DNA of 64,000 nt from Apostichopus japonicus (GCF_037975245.1 NC_092582.1:10394001-10458000); one strand, 5' to 3'; counted from the first letter of the stretch, positions 12,211 to 23,170 are shown. The notes: generated by a model not told the origin, from the letters alone. A program made the numbers and translations.

Positions 12211-15200
12211 AGTTAATCGAGCTAATATCTCAGTCCATACAGTGGCGCGATGGCTTGGCGCACTGTGCGAGCTGATGAGCGAGGCTCTCTTTTGCATCGG
12301 TGGTTCGAATCCCCGGTGATGACGTCTTTTGCCGATCTTTTACAGCGAGTGCCTACATGGGGAGCTGTAAGTATTAGTTAATCGAGCTAATATCTCAGTC
12401 CATACAGTGGCGCGATGGCTTGGCGCACTGTGCGAGCTGATGAGCGAGGCTCTCTTTTGCATCGGTGGTTCGAATCCCCGGTGATGACGTCTTTTGCCGA
12501 TCTTTTACAGCGAGTGCCTACATGGGGAGCTGTAAGTATTAGTTAATCGAGCTAATATCTCAGTCCATACAGTGTCGCGATGGCTTGGCGCACTGTGCGA
12601 GCTGATGAGCGAGGCTCTCTTTTGCATCGGTGGTTCGAGTCCCCGGTGATGACGTCTTTTGCGGATCTTTTACAGCGAGTGCCTACATGGGGAGCTGTAA
12701 GTATTAGTTAATCGAGCTAATATCTCAGTCCATACAGTGGCGCGATGGCTTGGCGCACTGTACGAGCTGATGAGCGTGGCTCTCTTTTGCATCGGTGGTT
12801 CGAGTCCCCGGTGATGACGTCTTTTGCCGATCTTTTACAGCGAGTGCCTACATGGGGAGCTGTAAGTATTAGTTAATCGAGCTAATATCTCAGTCCATAC
12901 AGTGGCGCGATGGCTTGGCGCACTGTGCGAGCTGATAAGCGAGGCTCTCTTTTGCATCGGTGGTTCGAGTCCCCGGTGATGACGTCTTTTGCCGATCTTT
13001 TACAGCGAGTGCCTACATGGGGAGCTGTAAGTATTAGTTAATCGAGCTAATATCTAAGTCCATACAGTGGCGCGATGGCTTGGCGCACTGTGCGAGCTGA
13101 TGAGCGAGGCTCTCTTTTGCATCGGTGGTTCGAGTCCCCGGTGATGACGTCTTTTGCCGATCTTTTACAGCGAGTGCCTACATGGGGAGCTGTAAGTATT
13201 AGTTAATCGAGCTAATATCTCAGTCCATACAGTGGCGCGATGGCTTGGCGCACTGTGCGAGCTGATGAGCGAGGCTCTCTTTTGCATCGGTGGTTCGAAT
13301 CCCCGGTGATGACGTCTTTTGCGGATCTTTTACAGCGAGTGCCTACATGGGGAGCTGTAAGTATTAGTTAATCGAGCTAATATCTCAGTCCATACAGTGG
13401 CGCGATGGCTTGGCGCACTGTACGAGCTGATGAGCGTGGCTCTCTTTTGCATCGGTGGTTCGAATCCCCGGTGATGACGTCTTTTGCCGATCTTTTACAG
13501 CGATTGCCTACATGGGGAGCTGTAAGTATTAGTTAATCGAGCTAATATCTCAGTCCATACAGTGGCGCGATGGCTTGGCGCACTGTGCGAGCTGATGAGC
13601 GAGGCTCTCTTTTGCATCGGTGGTTCGAATCCCCGGTGATGACGTCTTTTGCGGATCTTTTACAGCGAGTGCCTACATGGGGAGCTGTAAGTATTAGTTA
13701 ATCGAGCTAATATCTCAGTCCATACAGTGGCGCGATGGCTTGGCGCACTGTGCGAGCTGATGAGCGAGGCTCTCTTTTGCATCGGTGGTTCGAATCCCCG
13801 GTGATGACGTCTTTTGCCGATCTTTTACAGCGAGTGCCTACATGGGGAGCTGTAAGTATTAGTTAATCGAGCTAATATCTCAGTCCATACAGTGGCGCGA
13901 TGGCTTGGCGCACTGTACGAGCTGATGAGCGTGGCTCTCTTTTGCATCGGTGGTTCGAATCCCCGGTGATGACGTCTTTTGCCGATCTTTTACAGCGAGT
14001 GCCTACATGGGGAGCTGTAAGTATTAGTTAATCGAGCTAATATCTCAGTCCATACAGTGGCGCGATGGCTTGGCGCACTGTGCGAGCTGATGAGCGAGGC
14101 TCTCTTTTGCATCGGTGGTTCGAGTCCCCGGTGATGACGTCTTTTGCCGATCTTTTACAGCGAGTGCCTACATGGGGAGCTGTAAGTATTAGTTAATCGA
14201 GCTAATATCTCAGTCCATACAGTGGCGCGATGGCTTGGCGCACTGTGCGAGCTGATGAGCGAGGCTCTCTTTTGCATCGGTGGTTCGAATCCACGGTGAT
14301 GACGTCTTTTGCCGATCTTTTACAGCGAGTGCCTACATGGGGAGCTGTAAGTATTAGTTAATCGAGCTAATGTCTCAGTCCATACAGTGGCGCGATGGCT
14401 TGGCGCACTGTGCGAGCTGATGAGCGAGGCTCTCTTTTGCATCGGTGGTTCGAATCCCCGGTGATGACGTCTTTTGCCGATCTTTTACAGCGAGTGCCTA
14501 CATGGGGAGCTGTAAGTATTAGTTAATCGAGCTAATATCTCAGTCCATACAGTGGCGCGATGGCTTGGCGCACTGTACGAGCTGATGAGCGAGGCTCTCT
14601 TTTGCATCGGTGGTTCGAATCCCCGGTGATGACGTCTTTTGCCGATCTTTTACAGCGAGTGCCTACATGGGGAGCTGTAAGTATTAGTTAATCGAGCTAA
14701 TATCTCAGTCCATACAGTGGCGCGATGGCTTGGCGCACTGTGCGAGCTGATGAGCGAGGCTCTCTTTTGCATCGGTGGTTCGAAACCCCGGTGATGACGT
14801 CTTTTGCCGATCTTTTACAGCGAGTGCCTACATGGGGAGCTGTAAGTATTAGTTAATCGAGCTAATATCTCAGTCCATACAGTGTCGCGATGGCTTGGCG
14901 CACTGTGCGAGCTGATGAGCGAGGCTCTCTTTTGCATCGGTGGTTCGAGTCCCCGGTGATGACGTCTTTTGCCGATCTTTTACAGCGAGTGCCTACATGG
15001 GGAGCTGTAAGTATTAGTTAATCGAGCTAATATCTCAGTCCATACAGTGGCGCGATGGCTTGGCGCACTGTACGAGCTGATGAGCGAGGCTCTCTTTTGC
15101 ATCGGTGGTTCGAATCCCCGGTGATGACGTCTTTTGCCGATCTTTTACAGCGAGTGCCTACATGGGGAGCTGTAAGTATTAGTTAATCGAGCTAATATCT

Positions 15201-15840
15201 CAGTCCATACAGTAGCGCGATGGCTTGGCGCACTGTGCGAGCTGATAAGCGAGGCTCTCTTTTGCATCGGTGGTTCGAATCCCCGGTGATGACGTCTTTT
15301 GCCGATCTTTTACAGCGAGTGCCTACATGGGGAGCTGTAAGTATTAGTTAATCGAGCTAATATCTCAGTCCATACAGTGGCGCGATGGCTTGGCGCACTG
15401 TACGAGCTGATGAGCGTGGCTCTCTTTTGCATCGGTGGTTCGAATCCCCGGTGATGACGTCTTTTGCCGATCTTTTACAGCGAGTGCCTACATGGGGAGC
15501 TGTAAGTATTAGTTAATCGAGCTAATATCTCAGTCCATACAGTGGCGCGATGGCTTGGCGCACTGTGCGAGCTGATGAGCGAGGCTCTCTTTTGCATCGG
15601 TGGTTCGAATCCCCGGTGATGACGTCTTTTGCCGATCTTTTACAGCGAGTGCCTACATGGGGAGCTGTAAGTATTAGTTAATCGAGCTAATATCTCAGTC
15701 CATACAGTGGCGCGATGGCTTGGCGCACTGTACGAGCTGATGAGCGAGGCTCTCCTTTGCATCGGTGGTTCGAATCCCCGGTGATGACGTCTTTTGCCGA
15801 TCTTTTACAGCGAGTGCCTACATGGGGAGCTGTAAGTATG

Positions 15841-16261
15841 CTGCCGTGGCGCAGTTAGTTTTGCTCTGTACCTCCAGAACGCGACGTATTTTGAATCCTG
15901 GGCTCGAGATTCGGCCACCGCAGTTTGCTTTTGCCACGATCTTATTCGGTATCGGGAAGTTTAAGTATTAGAAACGAACATACATTTATATCAACAGCTG
16001 CCGTGGCGCAGTTTGTTGTGCTCTGTACCTCGAGAGCGAGAAGTATTTTGAATCCTGGGCTCGAGAACCGGCCACCGCAGTTTGCTTTTGCCGCAATCTT
16101 ATTCGGTATCGGGAAGTTTAAGTATTAGAAACGATCATACATATATATCAACAGCTGCCGTGGCGCAGTTGGTTGTGCTCTGTACCTCGAGAGCGAGAAC
16201 TATTTTGGATCCTGGGCTCGAGAACCGGCAACCGCAGTTTGCTTTTGCCGCGATCTTATAC
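15841..16261 (+). repeat. 157-bp tRNA-like repeat, about 2.7 tandem copies, related to the 165-bp satellite
   Basis: Copies begin with CTGCCGTGGCGCAGTT at about 15841, 15998 and 16155, and the last is truncated. Each contains a canonical A box (TGGCGCAGTTGG in copy 3), a D-arm with GCGC pairing GTGC, and a weaker B-box region (GGCTCGAGAACC). The downstream CTTTTGCCGCGATCTTA and AAGTATTAG segments match CTTTTGCCGATCTTTTA and AAGTATTAG of the 165-bp monomer in the same order. The two repeats therefore appear to be diverged members of one family. Confidence 0.85.
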
Positions 16262-16271
16262 TGCTAACCCC

Positions 16272-16405
16272 TACTGCTTACACAGTATTGCTCATATGTG
16301 TATCTACACACTGCACCGTGTATACTGAAATCTCTGAAAATACATCTTTATGGACCTAAAATGATAATTGCATAGAATTCTGTTGTGGTTTATATTGTGA
16401 CGACA
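16272..16405. repeat. Dispersed repeat R1, left copy, interrupted
   Basis: This stretch is nearly identical to 24722-24856 in direct orientation (both start ACTGCTTACACAGTATTGCT). In the right copy the sequence runs on into the TTAA-flanked MITE. Here the continuation is displaced to about 17490 by roughly 1.1 kb of inserted repeats. Confidence 0.85.
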
Positions 16406-16407
16406 AT

Positions 16408-16656
16408 AAAGTTGTATGCACGACTATCTGAGCGGAGCGCCACCATCAGTTGGCGCGATGCGTACTATAAAATTTTTGGTTTTACAAACCCCTCAGATGG
16501 CCGGAAACGGCCCTTCCCGAGTGTTCATTCTGGTTCCCTGGCCTCTTGCTAACTTGAGGCACCTCAATTTTTATGTAGAAAAAAGGCACATATTTAACCT
16601 GAGAAAAAGTGGGGGCACGTTCCCCCTGTGCCCCCGGTTCCGCCGCCCTTGGTCCA
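16408..16656 (+). repeat. GC-rich dispersed repeat, copy 1 (ends CCGGTTCCGCCGCCCTT)
   Basis: It is about 95% alike by eye to 17054-17264 and 61086-61321. It carries the common phrases ACTATCTGAGCGGAGC, GATGGCCGGAAACGGCCC and TTCCGAGTGTTCATTCT, and ends in a C-rich block. The terminal C/G-rich ends resemble those of non-autonomous DNA elements. No coding capacity is evident, and the class is uncertain. Confidence 0.75.
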
Positions 16657-16845
16657 GGTAAACATTTGACTAGTTAGAAAAAAATTGATCGTGCAAAAAG
16701 CGTGGTAGCCCAGATGAACTGCGCTTACGGTGTTACACGGAAATATTCGGGCATCATGATGCTAAATAAAGAAAATCATGGAATTTTTCGGGCAAAAATT
16801 TGAAAAAGATTCGGGCAAGCTATTGCATATTTATATATATATTTC

Positions 16846-16894
16846 CAGATGACAAGAAATTCGGGCAAAAGTCCTGAAAAATTCGGGCAGCCTA

Positions 16895-16932
<38 letters not shown>

Positions 16933-17011
16933 TATACATTTTTTTTTTTATTTCTCCTCTTAGGCTGCCCGAATTTTCCAGGAAATTTGCCCGAATTTCT
17001 TGTCCTCTGGA
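16846..17011. repeat. Large hairpin: 51-bp inverted repeat around a TA-rich loop
   Basis: The arm at 16846-16896 (starting CCAGATGACAAGAAATTCGG) is the reverse complement, with only a few mismatches, of 16961-17011 (ending AATTTCTTGTCCTCTGG). The 64-bp loop between them is mostly (TA)n plus a T run. A third degenerate arm-like piece (TTCGGGCAA) lies at 16785-16830. Confidence 0.85.
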
Positions 17012-17053
17012 AATTTCCCAAATTTCTTGCCCCCCCCCTCCGCCCCGTACGCC

Positions 17054-17264
17054 TATGGTTGGCGCGGAGCGTACAAGAAAAAAAATTGGTTTTACAAACC
17101 CCTTAGATGGCCGGAAACGGCCCTTCCCGAGTGTTCATTCTAGTTCCCTGGCCTCTTGCTAACTTGAGACACCTCAATTTTTATGTAGAAAAAGGGCACA
17201 TTTTTAACCTGAGGAAAAGTGGGGGGCACGTGCCCCCTGTGCCCCCCGGTTCCGCCGCCCTTGC
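17054..17264 (+). repeat. GC-rich dispersed repeat, copy 2
   Basis: Second copy of the repeat at 16408-16656, in the same orientation and lacking the first 40 bases. It starts at GGTTGGCGCGGAGCG and ends with the C-rich block and TTCCGCCGCCCTTG. Confidence 0.75.
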
Positions 17265-17329
17265 CAAAGACGTTATATCCAGTTATTAACAAGTCATACA
17301 TTCATTTGCACGATAACAAATTATTATCG

Positions 17330-17492
17330 TAAATATTGTCACCATATATAGTATTTTGTATTGTTATGTAAATACTTTTCTTCTTTCCTTTATACAGGGA
17401 GTCTTCTACTTTGTTAAGCTGTTGTACGCATTTTGGAAGACTTCCTTCACACTGTAAATTTACACGTGAAAAACAAATCAATAAATCAGATC
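17330..17492 (+). mobile_element. Non-LTR retrotransposon 3' tail fragment
   Basis: The segment GGGAGTCTTCTACTTTG ... TTTTGGAAGACTTCC forms a 3' hairpin followed by AAATCAATAAATC repeats. The same hairpin and tail follow a recognisable LINE RT C-terminus at 51790-51905, which identifies this piece as the 3' end of the same kind of element. No coding sequence remains. Confidence 0.6.
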
Positions 17493-17529
17493 AAATCATT
17501 TTGGTAATAAAAAAAAAATCATCTCTCAC

Positions 17530-17977
17530 TTAAGGTGGCATACTCCTATTAGAGTCTATATCAATCCGCCAAAAAGAAGCGCGAGAACATCTTTTGTGAC
17601 CTGTTATCAATCATAATCTAGTTTTTTGTGGCTTGCATGTTAAAAAACATTTATGGAAGTACATGTGGTGAGAAAATTGGGTCAATTGAGGCTATTTTAG
17701 ACCCCTTTAGGCCTCCCAGGAGCAGCGTAGGAAATTTGTTTACCACTAAGTGAAGAGGTTTGTTTACAAGTGACGAAAACTTCCGGCTCGGATAGCAAAA
17801 ATTCGTCATGGTCATGGTACGGAAACCTGATAGTGCCATGAAAGGCCAATTTGTCAGCTATCCGGTGATGGGTAGCGTTTAGCTAGTGAAAACTTCTATC
17901 TAGACTTAGAGACCACATTACTTTTGTGATTTAGTGTGTAAGTCAATGGGGCTTTTAATGGGCATATGCTACCTTAA
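17530..17977. mobile_element. TTAA-flanked MITE, copy 1
   Basis: TTAAGGTGGCATACTCC at the left and GGCATATGCTACCTTAA at the right form imperfect terminal inverted repeats flanked by TTAA. The element is about 448 bp with no coding capacity. Four more copies lie at 24901, 26606, 31588 and 40534. TTAA targets are typical of piggyBac-like elements; the superfamily is inferred from the target alone. Confidence 0.7.
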
Positions 17978-19184
17978 GCAAAAATGCCAAATTTTTCATT
18001 TTAAGTGCTAGAAGTCCCAATTTTGGACCAAAGTAGTTGCTATGGTGTGTAAATATGGTTTTCAAGCAAACGTCTGAAAATTTCAAGCTTGGGTGATTTT
18101 TACGCATAAACTAGTATTACAGCCTTAAAGTACCACAAAGAGCATGTGCGTTTCTATACATGAGACTAGAACAACATTTTGAGCATTTCTGACCAGTTTT
18201 CCTCCCCAATAAACTATTGGGTCATTAAGCCTTGACCTACCAAAGCTTCCGTAATTTTATTCCTTCGTTGGCTAAGTAGGTGCCAAATGCACGATATTCA
18301 AAATCCTTCAGAATCAGACCAAAATGCCTACCGTGTGTGTGACGTGAACGACTAAGTTCAGTGAAATTTGACATCTGTGGGCACCTAAAGTACATGGTAA
18401 CCATATTTTAGGTTATTTTTGCTAAAGTTGGAAGTACCTGGTGTTTGACTAAGGACAAATACTCAGTTTCAATGCATGAAATACCCATAATGTTGTTAGC
18501 TTAGGCCTCAGGTTCATAATAGCGCTACCTGTACGTTAGTACCCTAGACCACGTCTACACCAGCTGTAGCACAATGTTGTATGAGGTCTGTATCCTAAGT
18601 GGAGTGGCTGCTGAGTGCTAAAACCTTGCACAGAGAATGTTTTGAGTCTTATTCAGCAAATAATCCACTAAGGTATGCATTTTCTGCTCCTGCATATGTG
18701 CATCAAGGGGTTTTTGAGCCTATTTTCACTATCATTAGTTTTCTGTTGTTTTGTGAATTTTCAGAGAAAGTTGATGTGCTAAGTCCTCAGCATTCACAGC
18801 TATATACTTTGATTGGGTGTGGTATCACTGGACTCAACTGGTTAGATGAGGTAACAACAAATCCCAAACAACTCTGACAGCAGAAAGAGATATCCTGATG
18901 CTTCCATGGGAGATCTACTGTAGTAACTACAGTATAGGAACCAGTGCTCACCACCAATGGAGAATGAGGTAATTTGACGTTGTTGTTCCTTGCCGAGCAA
19001 CAAATTTTAATGTTTTTCATGAAATATGCCCCCCTATCCACCTCTCTTCCCTTATAACTGTCTTTAATACATTGTAACAACCTATGCACAAACCTTTAAA
19101 TGGACTGGATATGCTGTTGAGGTGAACAGTGTATCTAGATAGCATTTCAGTAATCGTTCCTTTTGACTACTGTACATACTGTTA
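17978..19184. other. Unassigned sequence
   Basis: AT-rich, non-repetitive within this window. No convincing exon, RNA gene or terminal repeats were seen. It is the left flank of the gypsy insertion. Confidence 0.5.
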
Positions 19185-19189
19185 CAGTG

Positions 19190-19379
19190 TGTTTCAGTGT
19201 GTGGCCATTGAGCGTGTCGTATAAAGAATATAGTAGGCGATCATTTATTTAGTAACAGACTTGGTTTATTATTGTACTTCAGTAGCCATATTCAATGGAG
19301 TGCACAGACTCGTAGTGTGTAATATGAAGAGCAAATACGGTAGCTCATATTGATCAGCTACATAAATGTACTTGTCACA
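19190..19379 (-). repeat. 3' LTR of the gypsy element
   Basis: 190-bp direct repeat of 24125-24314 with TG...CA ends, bordered on the outside by the target duplication CAGTG and on the inside by a polypurine tract. Confidence 0.92.
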
Positions 19380-19392
19380 TCTCCTTTCCTTT
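19380..19392 (-). other. Polypurine tract of the gypsy element
   Basis: On the minus strand the purine run AAAGGAAAGGAGA directly precedes the 3' LTR, the usual site for plus-strand priming. Confidence 0.75.
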
Positions 19393-19552
19393 AGATTTTA
19401 AGTCACGTCACAACTTGGTGAATGTAAACAGCATGCAATGCAATTTTACTCGATACGAGCATACTTATGTTCATAACGTTAAATGCACTAATGCTAAACT
19501 CAAGTAAAAAAAAAAGAAAAAAAAAAGATATACATAAGTTTTTATAGGGAGC

Positions 19553-20917
19553 CTAAAACAGCACCTTTAACAACTTTACTACAACTAAGTGGTATAATCT
19601 CTCAGATAGCTTGGGACACACGTTAAGTACTCTACCTGAACGTGTCTGCTGTGGAAGTCTGTCTGAGTAATCTTTAACAGTGTGGGGGTTTTGTGTGTGT
19701 GGATCAGTTTGAGTAATTTCTTGCTCAACTGTTTCCAGTGGTTCGGGGTTGGGTGTGTAAGTCTCCTTTGTGTGTCGCAAGTGTTTCCTGTTTCTGCGAT
19801 GTACACGCCTCTTTTCAGTCATAACTTCATACAACCTGGGAGACACTTGGTTTTGGACAATTGCCTTTTGCCACTCTTGACGCTTGGATGGTGGCATAAT
19901 TCTGACTGTGTCTCCGGTGTTAAGTGTTGGAAGCGAATGTGAGCCTTTATCATGATAGTAGGCTTGTCTTGCCTTGTTTGATTTAATCTGCTCTGTCACC
20001 TTTGTTGGCACAACAGGTTTCAACAGTTTACTGCTAGTAGGAAGCAGTGTCTTTGTCCTACGACTAAACAAGCATTGGGCTGGACTGGGGTCCATGTTTT
20101 GAGATGGAGTGTTTCTATAAGCTAAGATAGCTAGATATGGGTCTTTCCTTGCTTTTTTTGCTTTGGTGATTAGTGACTTTGCAATCTTGACTGCTTGTTC
20201 CACCCTACCATTACTTTGGGGAAACCCTGGGGAAGATGTTGTATGTCTGAATTCCTAATCCCGTGCAAATTGTTTGAACTCATAGGAGCTAAATTGGGGT
20301 CCATTATCAGACATGCAAACGTCTGGGATACCATGACGAGCAAATTGCCCTTTCAGTTTGTGTATCACACGGTTGGAGGTGGTGTCCTGGAGAAAGTCAA
20401 TTTCCCAAAAACCAGAAAAATAGTTGACTGTCACGACATAGTTACGGTCATGAACATGGAATAGGTCTACGCCAACTTTGGACCATGGTCTTCGCTCTAT
20501 TGCATGTGGCATGAGTGGCTCTTTGGGCTGATTAATTCCCACAGAAGCACACACGTCGCATGTTTGGATGTAGTCCTTCAGCTCGGCATTCATACCTGGC
20601 AAATACAGGCATTCACGAGCACGACGAAGACATCCGTCTATTCCTAAGTGCGAAGAGTGAATTTTATCGAGCATTTCCCTCCTGAGTGTTTTGGGAACAA
20701 CAACTCTTTCACCACGGATTACCACGCCATCCTGCACTGTTAACTCATCCCGACATTGGTAGTAGGGAGTCACACACTGTGGTAAGTAATTTTGAGACTG
20801 TGGCCACCCATTGTGAATGATGGTAATGAGTGTCTGCAGTGTACTATCAGATGTTGTGTGCGCTTGTATTGCCTGTTTTCTGGAATCAGTTATGGGTAGT
20901 TGATACACCATGTTCAC
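19553..20917 (-). pseudogene. gypsy integrase, one in-frame stop
   Basis: Two open stretches (20917-20258 and 20254-19553) lie in the same frame, split by a single TAG at about 20255-20257. The first holds the HHCC zinc domain (HSSHLGIDG, then CDVCASVG) and the catalytic core with the first two acidic residues (VGVDLFHVHD and MSDNGPQFSS). The catalytic glutamate is just past the stop (NGRVEQAVKIAKSL). A C-terminal part with a GDTVRIMPP-type motif follows. Integrase would insert the cDNA. It is broken here. The frame ends about 160 bases before the polypurine tract, and no env gene follows. Confidence 0.88.
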
Positions 20918-20922
20918 TGATT

Positions 20923-21792
20923 CTACTGTACCTCTCTAGAGGTATGACCTTGAGGTTTTCCTGGAAGATACGCTCTGCTGAGCTTGTCAGCCTGCTGCAT
21001 CTGTTTGCCTGGCCTATAGCCTAAGGTTACGTCATATCTCTGGAGTCGCAGCAACATTCGTTGTAGGCGTTTTGGTGCCTTATACAACGGTTTGCAGACG
21101 ATGCTTTCCAGTGGTTTGTGATCTGTTTGTACAGTCACTCTACGACCATACGTGTATTGGTGAAATCTTTCCAACCCAAATATGACAGACAGGAGTTCTT
21201 TTTCTATTATCGCATATCGCGTTTCTATGTCACTCAAGGCGCGACAAGCAAATGCAATTGGGTGACCGTCTTGCATTATCGTAGCACCCAGTCCGGACTC
21301 TGACGCGTCACTCTGCAAGGTAAGTTCCTTTGCAGAGTCATAGTAGCTGAGCACTGGTTGTGAGGTGACTAGGCTCTTAATGTTATTGAAAGCCTTGTCG
21401 TGAACTTCATGCCACGACCACTCTGTGTCCTTCAGCGTCAGTTTGCGCATTGGTTCGCATGTGTCACTTAGTTTGGGTAGGAATTTGCTGAGATATGTTA
21501 CAAAACCTATGAATCTCCGAACTGCTTGCGCATCGGTGGGTTTTGGCATCTTAATGACTGCCTCAACCTTTCTTGGATCTGGTTTTAACCCTTGGCTTGT
21601 AATCAAATGACCCATGAAGGATACCTCATCTGTCCTAAACTTGACCTTATCTCTATTGCGTCGCAAGTTTTTCTCTCGACATCTATCCATGAGGTTTCTT
21701 ACCTTCTGGTCGTGATCACGGATAGCTGCTTCTTTGGTGGGACCTTCCCCATAAACGATAACATCGTCTACAATACATTTTACACCAGGCAA
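20923..21792 (-). CDS. gypsy reverse transcriptase C-terminal half and RNase H
   Basis: 289 residues. The frame opens at the RT catalytic loop (CIVDDVIVYG, the xVDD motif) and continues through the thumb (FMGHLITSQGLKPDPRKVEA, FIGFVTYLSKFLP). It then passes into a Ty3-type RNase H with the catalytic aspartate in LQSDASESGLGATIMQDG, a conserved glutamate in AIIEKELLSVIFGLERF and the aspartate in VQTDHKPLE. The end (YRPGKQMQQADKLSRAYL) is typical for the RNase H to integrase junction. A frameshift just after it (about 20920) separates the integrase. The first methionine is internal. Confidence 0.9.
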   Translation of the reverse strand: MPGVKCIVDDVIVYGEGPTKEAAIRDHDQKVRNLMDRCREKNLRRNRDKVKFRTDEVSFMGHLITSQGLKPDPRKVEAVIKMPKPTDAQAVRRFIGFVTYLSKFLPKLSDTCEPMRKLTLKDTEWSWHEVHDKAFNNIKSLVTSQPVLSYYDSAKELTLQSDASESGLGATIMQDGHPIAFACRALSDIETRYAIIEKELLSVIFGLERFHQYTYGRRVTVQTDHKPLESIVCKPLYKAPKRLQRMLLRLQRYDVTLGYRPGKQMQQADKLSRAYLPGKPQGHTSREVQ

Positions 21793-22240
21793 ACCCTCTA
21801 GGGCCTGATGCTGCCTACGCTGGAACTCTTCCGGCGCAGCATTTTGGAAGCCTTAGCCATCGATACCTTCCAAAAGGGGTGTTAAACGTGGTCAAAAGTG
21901 AGCTCTCATTATCAAGCTTCACATGCCAAACCCATGCTTAGCATCGAATACACTAAAGACCTGAGCCTTACTTAAATCTGGGAGTATATCCTCTAACTAA
22001 GGTAGGCATCGGATAGTGGCTGCGCATGAGACTCTTGTTTAGGTCTCTGGGGTCGATACATATTCTCATTTTCCCCGGCTTTACCACAGTCACTAGACTG
22101 GAGACCTAGGGGGTTGCATGGCTCTGAAACTGGCTTTATGATGTTTTGTTTCACAAGCCTATCTAATTCTGCTTTGAGGTTGTCTCGGATTGCCACAGGG
22201 AACCTACAGGGTGGATGAACTACAGGTACTGCATTGGGAT
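21793..22240 (-). pseudogene. gypsy reverse transcriptase N-terminal part, frameshifted
   Basis: After the protease the RT fingers can be followed only by changing frames: VVHPPCRFPVAIR, LDRLVKQNIIKPV, then VWKQNGKIRICIDPRDLN-like remnants. The central palm region is damaged between about 22100 and 21800. It lies directly between the protease frame and the RT/RNase H frame of the same element. Confidence 0.7.
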
Positions 22241-23170
22241 CTAGCTACATAGTTTATATTCCCCTTCTAGTTGACCTATGCCCTCAAAAACATCATTGTA
22301 CTCCTGGTACAGGTTTTCAACATTAGTAATTTGCCCCTCCTTCCCAACTTTGACATTTTTACCATCATTTGCATTCGTGATCGCATTGACGCCTAGTGGT
22401 TTGGCAATGTTTTCATGTCTAATTTCTATGAGACCCATCTGCTGGACCGCTTTGCTGCCCAGCAGAGGGATTGCAATATCATTGTCAACAATCACAAACT
22501 CAGCCCGGTATTTCTTTCCATTTTTGGGGTTCACCAATTTTAGTTTGCATTTACCATTTGGCTCTGAGGTACTCCCATTGTACATTGATAATACCTGGCT
22601 AGTTTGCTTAATGTTTTGCTTACCTAGTTTCTTCATAACTGAGCTTGGTAAGATGTTGCAGGTTGCCCCGCTATCAATTTGAAAAGTGACTCTTACTTCA
22701 TCTATACTCATGTCAGCGTAAATGTGACTTTGTTGCTTATAGTTAATATAGTTTATATTGTTCTCTGTCTTTGGAGGAGTGAGCAGGTTCACCGTATTGA
22801 CGTCCTCGAAGTCGTCATCTGAGAGGGACTTGGAGGAACTGTCGCCAACGTTGGACGCACCTTCCGCTACAGCATTTACCCACGGTTTCGGTTTCATTTT
22901 TCCCCTTTTGGGTCCACTCCGTTGGGATCCGCTCGCTGACGCTTTGCGTGTAGCTGTTCTGCATTGAGCTGCAAAATGGTTCTTCCTGTCGCATTTGGAA
23001 CAGGTCTTTCCATATGCAGGACACTGGTTCTTCCCAAAGATGTGTCTGTTCCCACAGTACTTGCATTTCTGAAGTCTGGCGTCTTGCCCGCTTTGTCGGA
23101 GCACGTGCACCTCTGTTTTCGTCTCGATGTTCCTTATCCTTTCTCTGTATAGTTCTGCCGACTGGCACAT
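22241..23170 (-). CDS. gypsy Gag C-terminus and aspartic protease
   Basis: The 309-residue frame starts in the middle of Gag. It carries cysteine/histidine zinc-knuckle motifs (CKYCGNRHIFGKNQCPAYG, then CSKCDRKNHFAAQC, residues about 36-70) that bind RNA. A basic linker leads to a retropepsin domain with the active-site triad DSGA (in FQIDSGATCNILPSS, about residue 165) and the flap/ILG-like segment IPLLGSKAV. The protease would cleave the polyprotein. The frame ends before the RT, where a frameshift near 22245 separates it from the next pol segment. The apparent first methionine is internal to Gag, not the true start. Confidence 0.85.
   Translation of the reverse strand: MCQSAELYRERIRNIETKTEVHVLRQSGQDARLQKCKYCGNRHIFGKNQCPAYGKTCSKCDRKNHFAAQCRTATRKASASGSQRSGPKRGKMKPKPWVNAVAEGASNVGDSSSKSLSDDDFEDVNTVNLLTPPKTENNINYINYKQQSHIYADMSIDEVRVTFQIDSGATCNILPSSVMKKLGKQNIKQTSQVLSMYNGSTSEPNGKCKLKLVNPKNGKKYRAEFVIVDNDIAIPLLGSKAVQQMGLIEIRHENIAKPLGVNAITNANDGKNVKVGKEGQITNVENLYQEYNDVFEGIGQLEGEYKLCS

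Larger units (their letters stand above)
1..15840 (+). repeat. 165-bp tRNA-derived satellite array, 96 copies
   Basis: The same 165-bp monomer starts at position 1, 166, 331 and so on. Monomer starts recur exactly every 660 bases per four copies up to 15676-15840, giving 96 copies with no insertion or deletion between monomers. Variation is confined to about a dozen single-base sites within the monomer (for example TGCGA/TACGA near monomer position 56, GAGTCC/GAATCC near 97, GCCGA/GCGGA near 121). The array is cut by the left edge of the window, so its true length is unknown. The 165-bp length is close to a nucleosomal repeat, as is common for centromeric and pericentromeric satellites; a centromeric location is inference. 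No open reading frame of note runs through it. Confidence 0.98.

Noticed and set aside
1-15840. CTGATGAG in each satellite monomer as a hammerhead ribozyme core, as in some satellite DNAs
   Set aside because: No GAAA core or GUC triplet lies at the required spacing on either strand of the monomer, and stem II does not form.
1-15840. CRISPR array or bacterial repeat
   Set aside because: The units are contiguous without unique spacers, 165 bp long, and in a eukaryotic context.
15765-16267. Overlapping 60-68-residue reading frames across the array edge
   Set aside because: They simply follow the 157-bp repeat unit (each contains the same peptide) and have no start or splice context.
18599-19089. 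92- and 100-residue frames left of the gypsy element
   Set aside because: Overlapping frames on both strands, no domain, no splice pattern.
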